A program made the position numbers and the translations under genes. The notes under the pieces were generated by a model. It was given only the letters and a program-made list of their open reading frames with translations, did not search any database and was not told the origin of the DNA. A DNA stretch of 43,768 bases from Monoglobus sp964617455 (GTDB lineage Bacteria; Bacillota; Clostridia; Monoglobales; Monoglobaceae): the NCBI GenBank assembly GCA_964617455.1, contig CAZTYF010000017.1, forward strand, positions 1-43,768, in the 5' to 3' direction. This document shows, one piece after another, positions 33,396 through 39,412 of this stretch (the first letter of the stretch is position 1; every line of letters begins with the position of its first letter).

Positions 33396-33478
33396 TTATT
33401 AACAGACTTATCCACTTTATCCACCGCTTTTTTTAGGTGAAAACCCTCAAAAATCCAAAATTATCAAAGTTATCCACA
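33396..33478. promoter_or_regulatory. Cluster of DnaA boxes
   Basis: TTATCCACT (33408-33416) and TTATCCACC (33417-33425) are directly adjacent. TTATCAAAG (33461-33469) adjoins the perfect consensus TTATCCACA (33470-33478), and TTATTAACA sits at 33396-33404. All five are in the same orientation. Very AT-rich DNA flanks them (33240-33360). Neither dnaA nor dnaN is nearby and gene direction does not flip, so a DnaA-titration or regulatory site is more likely than oriC. The rest of 33210-33680 shows no gene. Confidence 0.7.
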
Positions 33479-33680
33479 ATTAACGAATTTGCGCCCTTTT
33501 CGGGTTTCGCCCGATTTTTATCCCCCATCCGTGCTGCGGCTTCCCCAAAAGACGAGCCCCGCACCGGGGGGAATTTTACGGTTTTTTTGCCAAACCCTCC
33601 AAAATCAAGCCTGCCGAGAACTCATTATCTCCGTTTTTTTATTTTCCCCAAAAAATATTCCGATTTTAAACAAATTTCCC

Positions 33681-33738
33681 TTGACAAATACCCCCGGGCG
33701 GTATACAATATCGATATACCCACAGGGGGTATATCGAT
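33681..33738 (+). promoter_or_regulatory. csoR-copA promoter with two CsoR-type operators
   Basis: TTGACA (33681-33686), 17-bp spacer, TACAAT (33704-33709). A G/C-centred pseudo-palindrome, ATACCCCCGGGCGGTAT (33688-33704), fills the spacer. A second one with perfect 12-bp arms (33710-33721 and 33727-33738, core TATACCC/GGGTATA) follows the -10 box. Both match the TACCC-GGGTA style of CsoR operators, so copper-relieved repression is expected. Confidence 0.85.
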
Positions 33739-33782
33739 TTTAGAAATACAAACCTTTGAAAACCTGAAAGCGGGGGAGAATT

Positions 33783-34076
33783 ATGAGTGAATGCTGTCAC
33801 AGAACCAAGAAGAGGAGCGAGGAAGAGTATAAGTCTTTGATAAATCGTCTTAACAGAATCGAGGGTCAAATCAGAGGTATCAAGGGCATGGTGGAGCGGG
33901 ACGCCTACTGTCCGGATATATTGGTCCAAGTGTCGGCGGTGACGGCGGCTTTGGGAGGATTCGGCAAAGAGCTTTTGGCGAGCCATATCAAAAGCTGCGT
34001 GGTAAACGACATTCGGGCAGGCAGGGATGAGACCGTGGACGAACTGGTGGAAACCCTGCAAAAAATGATTAAATAG
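33783..34076 (+). CDS. csoR: CsoR, copper-sensing transcriptional repressor
   Basis: This 97-residue all-helical repressor has the exact CsoR copper triad Cys43, His68 and Cys72 (AYCPDIL, SHIKSC). It also has the DNA-contact region LINRLNRIEGQIRGIKGMV. Cu(I) binding releases it from TACCC-GGGTA operators, two of which lie just upstream, so autoregulation is expected. Extra N-terminal Cys4-Cys5-His6 residues may also bind metal. AGCGGGGGAG ribosome binding sequence precedes the ATG. copA follows in the same direction about 97 bases later. Confidence 0.95.
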   Translation: MSECCHRTKKRSEEEYKSLINRLNRIEGQIRGIKGMVERDAYCPDILVQVSAVTAALGGFGKELLASHIKSCVVNDIRAGRDETVDELVETLQKMIK

Positions 34077-34173
34077 ACGAAGCCGCGGGGATAGGACTTG
34101 GATTAACGAATCTGTAAAATTCCGCAAGCAAATATCGAGAGTTTATAAAACCGACAAAATCGAGGTGAATAAT

Positions 34174-36753
34174 TTGGTACAATACAACGTTTTCGGAATG
34201 AGTTGTGCCGCCTGTGCCGCCAAGGTGGAAAAGGCGGTCCTGAAGGTGGAGGGAGTGGACTCCTGTTCCGTAAATCTTTTGACCGGTTCCATGGGTGTAG
34301 AGGGCACAGCCTCTCCCAAGGATATTATGGAGGCTGTCAAGGCTGCGGGCTATGATGCATCCCCGAAGGAGAGCAATGCAAAATCGGCCCAAAGGGCAAC
34401 CGATGCGGAGGACCAGGCGGAAGCCGAGTTTAAGGCCTTAAGGCGGAGGCTTGTTTGGTCCTTGGTTTTTTGGGTATTCCTCATGTATATTTCCATGGGC
34501 TATATGATGTGGCATTTCCCCCTGCCAAAGTTCTTATCGGAAAACCATTTGGCATTGGGACTTGCGGAGATGCTTTTGACAGAGGCCATTATGATAATAA
34601 ACGGAAAGTTTTTCATAAACGGCTTTAAGGGCCTAATCCACGGAGCACCCAATATGGACACATTGGTCGCCTTGGGTGCGGGAGCATCATTCGTCTACAG
34701 CACCTATGCCCTGTTCGCCATGACCGCAGCCTGGGCGGCGAAGGATTTTGAGGGCGCAATGGTATATATGGACGAGTTCTACTTTGAGTCTGCGGGTACC
34801 ATCCTGACGCTAATCACCGTCGGCAAAATGCTTGAGGCACGCTCAAAGGGAAAAACCACCGATGCTCTCAAGGGACTTATGAATCTGTCCCCCAAGACGG
34901 CCACCCTCTTGAAAGGCGGCGCGGAGACGGAGGTGCCCATAGAAGATGTGGCGGTGGGAGACGTTTTCATCGTCCGCCCCGGTTCCACGGTTCCCGTTGA
35001 CGGAGTTGTGATCGACGGAGGCGGAGCGGTTGACGAATCCTCCCTGACCGGGGAGAGCATTCCCGTTGACAAGAAATCGGGAGATACAGTGTCGGCGGCC
35101 ACCGTGAGCGGCTCGGGGATACTCAGATGCAGAGCCACCCGAGTGGGGGAGGACACCACCTTATCTCAGATTATCAAGATGGTGGAAGGCGCAGCTGCCA
35201 CCAAGGCCCCTATTGCCAAGATCGCGGACAAGGTGTCCGGCGTGTTTGTGCCCGTTGTTATTGCGATTGCCGTGACAGTGACAGCCGTGTGGCTGATTTT
35301 GGGCTACGGGGCGGGATTTGCCCTGTCACGAGGCATTTCCGTTTTGGTCATCAGCTGTCCCTGTGCCTTGGGCCTGGCCACACCCGTTGCCATAATGGTG
35401 GGAAACGGCGTGGGCGCAAAGCATGGCATATTGTTCAAAACCGCCGTGGCTTTGGAAAATGCGGGAAAGGCCTCCGTTGTTGCCCTTGACAAAACCGGTA
35501 CCGTAACAAAGGGAGAGCCTCGGGTTACGGATATTATCACGGCAGAGGGTGTCACGGAGGATGAGCTTTTGGCTGTCGCCTACTCTCTGGAAAAAAACAG
35601 CGAGCACCCCTTGGGCAAAGCAGTGGTTGACCGATGCCGCAGCGGTGCCGTGAAAGCGGAGGAGCTTGAGGACTTTCGGGTATTGCCCGGTCTGGGTCTT
35701 GAGGGCCGCATGGGTGAAAAATATCCGAGAGGCGGAAATCTGGATTACATAAGCCGATTTGCCCCCGTGCCCGAGAGCGTGTCCGAGGTGGCGGCGGAAC
35801 TTTCGGAGATGGGCAAAACTCCCCTGTTCTTCTGCGAGGATGACAGATTTCTCGGAGTTATGGCTGCGGCGGATGTTATCAAAGAGGACAGCGCCGATGC
35901 CATAGCCGAGCTCAAAGATATGGGCCTCGAGGTTGTGATGCTCACCGGAGACAACGAAAAGACCGCCAATGCCATAGGCAGGGAAGCGGGCGTTGATCGG
36001 GTTGTTGCCGGAGTTCTGCCTGCGGGAAAGGAAGCGGAAATTCGCAGACTCAAAGAGTCGGGACGGGTTATAATGGTGGGCGACGGCATAAACGATGCCC
36101 CTGCCCTCACAACGGCGGATATAGGTATCGCCATAGGCGCAGGCACCGATGTGGCCATAGATGCGGCGGATGTGGTGCTGATGAACAACGGCCTGTCCGA
36201 TGTTCCCGCCGCCATACGCTTGAGCAGAGCCACCCTTCGGAACATAAGAGAAAACCTGTTCTGGGCTTTTATATATAATATAATAGGCATACCTTTGGCA
36301 GCCGGAGTGCTGATACCCTTCTTTGGACTGAAACTCAATCCCATGTTTGCGGCGGCGGCCATGAGCCTGTCCAGCTTTTGCGTTGTGAGCAACGCCCTCA
36401 GGCTCAACTTTGTGAAAATCAAAAAGAACCCCCAAAAACCTTCCCAAACCGGCTCAAATCCCAAGGAGAGCCTCAAAATCGGGGAAGGCGAAAAAGAGGA
36501 CGAAATTAAAAACCATATAAACAAAAAGGAGCGAGATACCATGGAGAACAAAATCAAAAAAACCGTCAAGGTGGAGGGTATGATGTGCCCCCATTGCGAG
36601 GCCACGGTGAAGGGTGCTTTGGAAAAAATCCCCGGCGTCATCAGCGCAAGCGCCAGCCACAAGAAAGGTGTTGCGAAAGTCACCCTAAGTCGGGATGTAC
36701 CCGATGAGACCCTGAAACAAGCCATAGAAGCTGCGGGCTATACGGCATTGTAA
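34174..36753 (+). CDS. copA: Cu(I)-exporting P1B-ATPase with a C-terminal CopZ-like domain
   Basis: This 859-residue copper pump has an N-terminal HMA domain (GMSCAACAAKVEKAV), membrane helices, TGES actuator, CPC ion site (ISCPCALGLATP), DKTGT phosphorylation site, SEHPLG nucleotide motif and GDGINDAPAL hinge. After the last helix and a ~45-residue charged linker, a second HMA domain with MCPHCEA (about residues 800-859) is fused at the C-terminus, which is unusual. I start at TTG 34174 because GAGGTG lies six bases upstream; GTG 34165 overlaps that site. Control by CsoR is expected. An internal ribosome binding site could release the C-terminal domain alone (see the next entry). Confidence 0.93.
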   Translation: MVQYNVFGMSCAACAAKVEKAVLKVEGVDSCSVNLLTGSMGVEGTASPKDIMEAVKAAGYDASPKESNAKSAQRATDAEDQAEAEFKALRRRLVWSLVFWVFLMYISMGYMMWHFPLPKFLSENHLALGLAEMLLTEAIMIINGKFFINGFKGLIHGAPNMDTLVALGAGASFVYSTYALFAMTAAWAAKDFEGAMVYMDEFYFESAGTILTLITVGKMLEARSKGKTTDALKGLMNLSPKTATLLKGGAETEVPIEDVAVGDVFIVRPGSTVPVDGVVIDGGGAVDESSLTGESIPVDKKSGDTVSAATVSGSGILRCRATRVGEDTTLSQIIKMVEGAAATKAPIAKIADKVSGVFVPVVIAIAVTVTAVWLILGYGAGFALSRGISVLVISCPCALGLATPVAIMVGNGVGAKHGILFKTAVALENAGKASVVALDKTGTVTKGEPRVTDIITAEGVTEDELLAVAYSLEKNSEHPLGKAVVDRCRSGAVKAEELEDFRVLPGLGLEGRMGEKYPRGGNLDYISRFAPVPESVSEVAAELSEMGKTPLFFCEDDRFLGVMAAADVIKEDSADAIAELKDMGLEVVMLTGDNEKTANAIGREAGVDRVVAGVLPAGKEAEIRRLKESGRVIMVGDGINDAPALTTADIGIAIGAGTDVAIDAADVVLMNNGLSDVPAAIRLSRATLRNIRENLFWAFIYNIIGIPLAAGVLIPFFGLKLNPMFAAAAMSLSSFCVVSNALRLNFVKIKKNPQKPSQTGSNPKESLKIGEGEKEDEIKNHINKKERDTMENKIKKTVKVEGMMCPHCEATVKGALEKIPGVISASASHKKGVAKVTLSRDVPDETLKQAIEAAGYTAL
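36541..36753 (+). CDS. Possible free CopZ-like copper chaperone from an internal start within copA
   Basis: In the copA frame an ATG at 36541 is preceded by AAGGAG (36526-36531) at an ideal nine-base spacing. It would make a 70-residue protein with a complete CopZ fold and copper motif MCPHCEA, the size of free CopZ. The preceding linker is charged and low in complexity, and reads like a former intergenic region lacking a stop. Either two products (fusion and free chaperone) are made, or the fusion is recent. Production of the short form is inference. Confidence 0.55.
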   Translation: MENKIKKTVKVEGMMCPHCEATVKGALEKIPGVISASASHKKGVAKVTLSRDVPDETLKQAIEAAGYTAL

Positions 36754-36760
36754 AACAACG

Positions 36761-36786
36761 GCCTCCCCCTTTGCGGGAGGCTTTTT
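36761..36786 (+). terminator. Terminator after copA
   Basis: GCCTCCC (36761-36767) pairs with GGGAGGC (36775-36781), followed by TTTTT. Confidence 0.88.
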
Positions 36787-36820
36787 GTGTTAAATAAATT
36801 TTAAAATTGCTCGAAATTCG

Positions 36821-36849
36821 TTGACAAACGTCGGGCGGTGTATTATGAT
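36821..36849 (+). promoter_or_regulatory. Promoter of the GtrA-like gene
   Basis: TTGACA (36821-36826), 17-bp spacer, TATGAT (36844-36849). Confidence 0.75.
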
Positions 36850-36887
36850 AATCTTATAATTCCAAGGTAGGGGGTTCATCGGTTGTA

Positions 36888-37391
36888 ATGACAAAAATCA
36901 AAAAGCTATTCAAAAAAATCAAAGAGCTATACAAAAAATACGAAGAGGTAATTTTATATTTGGTGTTCGGCGTGCTCACGACGGTTATTTCCGTGGGCCT
37001 ATACAGCCTTTTGGTCTTCGTCTTTGACAAGATTGCCCTGTTTGCGGGAAACGAACACCTGCGCCTTGATAACAATCCCATTCTTCACAATGTCTGCTTG
37101 GTTTTCAAAAATGCGGTTGCCATCCTGTTTGCCTATGTGACCAACCGAAAGTTCGTGTTCAAAAGCACAACCACCGGCTTTGCGGCGATTTTCAAAGAGG
37201 TGGTCCAATTCTTTGCCGCCCGCCTTTCGACCCTTGTTTTTGAGCTGATATTTATGACCGTCATGGTGAATGTTTGTCACTATCCGGAAATCCTTATGAA
37301 TATAATCGCTCAGATTGTGATTGTGGTTCTCAACTATGTGCTGAGCAAATTGTGGATATTCAAAAAGCCCAAAGACTCAAAGGACCGCTGA
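36888..37391 (+). CDS. GtrA-like membrane protein
   Basis: This 167-residue protein has a basic N-terminus and four hydrophobic helices. GtrA features are visible: LYLVFGVLTTVISVGLYSLLV, then NAVAILFAYVTNRKFVFKS, and a C-terminal VLNYVLSKLWIFKKPK. GtrA-family proteins help move polyprenyl-linked sugars across the membrane for cell-wall or teichoic acid glycosylation. No glycosyltransferase is adjacent. G-rich GGTAGGGGG lies 14 bases before the ATG, a loose spacing. The next gene follows by 27 bases and may be co-transcribed. Confidence 0.85.
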   Translation: MTKIKKLFKKIKELYKKYEEVILYLVFGVLTTVISVGLYSLLVFVFDKIALFAGNEHLRLDNNPILHNVCLVFKNAVAILFAYVTNRKFVFKSTTTGFAAIFKEVVQFFAARLSTLVFELIFMTVMVNVCHYPEILMNIIAQIVIVVLNYVLSKLWIFKKPKDSKDR

Positions 37392-37418
37392 AATTCGGAA
37401 GTCGAAAAGGAAAAGTCT

Positions 37419-38546
37419 ATGAAGAGATCGCATATTATCATTTTGGTGCTTGCCCTTCTTTTGGGCGTGGGGCTTGCGGGCCTCGGCATTTACGGATACA
37501 GAACGGGAATATTAATATCCGACACGGGAGAGGACGGTGCCCAAAATGAAACCCAAGAAAGCCAAGAAATTCAAGAAAATCAAAAGGTCGTTGAGAATAT
37601 TGAGAGCGGCGATGAGTCCTCCGGCGAAGGTGGCGAGGGAAGTGGCCCGGGAATTGATGCTGAGGCGGCTGAGGAGGAGGAAATAGTGCCTTTCACCTAC
37701 TTGGCGGAAAAGGACGGCACCCTCTATACCACCCGCTCCGTTTCAAAAGAGAGGCATATTGACGGGGCGGAGATAATCCCCATTGACTCCGAGCTTTTTG
37801 CCATTTTGGGGGAGGATGTGTATTATATAACTCCCGGAGACGAAAAATATGCCCCCGAATTGCGCCGCTGCGGAACCGACGGCAACAACGACATTTCCAT
37901 AACCGAATTCGCATCCCCCATAGGCTCACCCGCCTATGTGAACGGGGGAATTTATTCTGCCTACTATACCGAAGTTGATGAGGGGATGAACGACGGAATA
38001 TACCGCTATGACATAGGCGCCGGTGAAACCAAAAAGGCCATCGAGGGCCGGTATGTCATATACGGATACGACCGGGATTATATCTATTGCAGCGATTCCG
38101 AGAAGGCCGAAAGCGGCACCACCCTGTATCGTATGGACTACGACGGAAACAACAAGACCGAGATTTTGAGCTTTCCGGTGCCCACCGACAGCATTGTCGT
38201 CTACGGAGACTATGTATTCTTCTCCGCCTTTGAGGATGCCACCCAAAGTTACAGGATATATCGTTCCCCCAAGGATGGAAACGGGAATATCGATCTCTAT
38301 GCTTTCAGGTGCTTCAGCAACCGATTCGATGTTATAGACGGCATGATATACTATCAGGCGGACAGAACCATCTACTGTTCAAGAATCAGCGGCTCCAACG
38401 AATCCCGCCTGACACCTTTGGAAGAGGACTCAAGCTACGCCTACAATTTCCTCCGCTGCGCCGACACCCTCTACTTCACCGAACAAGGCGACCCCGAGAG
38501 ACACTTCAAATACACCGAATCCACCGGCGAAAAAACAGAGATGTAA
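37419..38546 (+). CDS. Membrane-anchored beta-propeller-like protein (DUF5050-like)
   Basis: This 375-residue protein has an N-terminal membrane anchor (about 5-27) and an acidic Glu/Ser/Gly-rich linker (about 40-90). Repeated beta-blade segments follow (GTLYTTRSVSKE, YRYDIGAGETKKA, TTLYRMDYDGNNKTEILSF, YRIYRSPKDGNGNIDLYAF), typical of DUF5050/WD-like extracellular propellers. No enzyme motif is seen; it could bind wall components. AAAAGG lies before the ATG. It follows the GtrA-like gene with no promoter between. Confidence 0.75.
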   Translation: MKRSHIIILVLALLLGVGLAGLGIYGYRTGILISDTGEDGAQNETQESQEIQENQKVVENIESGDESSGEGGEGSGPGIDAEAAEEEEIVPFTYLAEKDGTLYTTRSVSKERHIDGAEIIPIDSELFAILGEDVYYITPGDEKYAPELRRCGTDGNNDISITEFASPIGSPAYVNGGIYSAYYTEVDEGMNDGIYRYDIGAGETKKAIEGRYVIYGYDRDYIYCSDSEKAESGTTLYRMDYDGNNKTEILSFPVPTDSIVVYGDYVFFSAFEDATQSYRIYRSPKDGNGNIDLYAFRCFSNRFDVIDGMIYYQADRTIYCSRISGSNESRLTPLEEDSSYAYNFLRCADTLYFTEQGDPERHFKYTESTGEKTEM

Positions 38547-38627
38547 GATCCTTCATGAAAGGGGAGACGGATTGATGGTGACGAATATTTGATGGCACTT
38601 TCGAAGGGTATTTATTTTGAGTTACTC

Positions 38628-38656
38628 TTGACAGGGTTTTTCCCTTATGATAAAAT
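38628..38656 (+). promoter_or_regulatory. Promoter of the DtxR-family regulator
   Basis: TTGACA (38628-38633), 17-bp spacer, TAAAAT (38651-38656). Confidence 0.75.
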
Positions 38657-38691
38657 TTCAGTATCAAGTAATTGTGTTGGAGTGTATGAAA

Positions 38692-39075
38692 ATGAAAATA
38701 ATGGAATCGGCGGAAAACTATTTGGAGACGATATTGATCCTCCATAACAAAATCGGCCGCGTCCGTTCTATTGACATTGTGACCGAGACCGGATTCACCA
38801 AACCCAGTATCAGTCGCGCCATGAAGCACCTGCGGGAGAACGGATATATAACCGTTGGCGAACATGGATTTATTGAATTAACCGAGTCAGGGAAAAAGAT
38901 TGCGGAAAAGATCTACGAGCGCCACAGGTTGCTCAGTCGATACCTTATGAATATCGGTGTATCCGAGGAGACAGCCATTGAAGATGCATGCCGAATTGAA
39001 CACGTGATTAGCGAAGAGAGTTTTGCTTGTCTCAAAAATTTTGTCAAAAGCTATGAATGTACGGACGCAAAGTAA
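38692..39075 (+). CDS. DtxR/MntR-family metal-dependent regulator (short form)
   Basis: This 127-residue regulator has the DtxR winged helix (ESAENYLETILIL, VRSIDIVTETGFTKPSISRAMKHLRENGYI, then LTESGKKIAEKIYERHRLLSRYL) and a dimerisation helix with likely metal ligands (EDACRIEHVISEESFACL). It lacks the C-terminal SH3-like domain, as in MntR-sized members. The metal could be manganese or iron. ATG 38692 is nine bases from GGAG; an ATG at 38686 is too close. It lies directly upstream of a cobalamin riboswitch unit, but I see no shared operator. Confidence 0.85.
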   Translation: MKIMESAENYLETILILHNKIGRVRSIDIVTETGFTKPSISRAMKHLRENGYITVGEHGFIELTESGKKIAEKIYERHRLLSRYLMNIGVSEETAIEDACRIEHVISEESFACLKNFVKSYECTDAK

Positions 39076-39099
39076 AACTTTGAGCAAGTCCGAGCTGCA

Positions 39100-39129
39100 T
39101 TGATTTTATGCTTTATAAAAATTTAATAT
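39100..39129 (+). promoter_or_regulatory. Probable promoter of the cobalamin riboswitch
   Basis: TTGATT (39100-39105), 18-bp spacer, TAATAT (39124-39129), a few bases before the riboswitch begins. Confidence 0.5.
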
Positions 39130-39135
39130 GATTAA

Positions 39136-39320
39136 ACGGTGCGGACGCCGCGGTGTCCGATAATAGGGAATACGGGTGAAAATCCCGAGCAGTCCTGCTG
39201 CCGTAACGGAGAGCGATGGAGCAAATTGCCACTGATTTATAATCGGGAAGGCGCCTCATTGCAATGACCCCGAGCCGGAAGACCTGCCTTTAATCAGCCG
39301 AAAATAATTCACAGGGTCTT
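39136..39320 (+). promoter_or_regulatory. Cobalamin (B12) riboswitch aptamer
   Basis: The conserved core elements are readable: AGGGAATACGGGTGAAAATC (39165-39184), GCAGTCCTGCTGCCGTAAC (39189-39207) and the B12 box AGCCGGAAGACCTGCC (39273-39288), with flanking P1-like pairings. It should bind adenosyl- or another cobalamin and lower expression of the gene at 39413 when B12 is plentiful. Confidence 0.95.
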
Positions 39321-39338
39321 GAATTAGGCAATCACATG

Positions 39339-39397
39339 AACCGATATCGAGCATCGGTTTGTGTTGTTGTACCCGTGCCCTGCACGGGTAATATTTT
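39339..39397 (+). terminator. Riboswitch expression platform: hairpin and terminator
   Basis: A hairpin AACCGAT/ATCGGTT (39339-39359) precedes a perfect stem ACCCGTGC/GCACGGGT (39371-39378 with 39382-39389, one more T-A pair outside), followed by ATATTTTT. The ribosome binding site AAGGAGG starts only two bases later (39399). Transcription termination is the likely OFF state; blocking of translation is also possible. Confidence 0.8.
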
Positions 39398-39412
39398 TAA
39401 GGAGGACTTTTT

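Noticed and set aside
33210..33780. The DnaA-box cluster as the chromosomal replication origin
   Set aside because: No dnaA, dnaN, recF or gyr genes are near, and transcription direction is the same on both sides. A whole-genome GC-skew plot would settle it.
33437..33790. A 117-residue frame on the + strand before csoR
   Set aside because: It crosses a DnaA box, the csoR promoter and both CsoR operators and ends inside csoR; it has no ribosome binding site or recognisable similarity.
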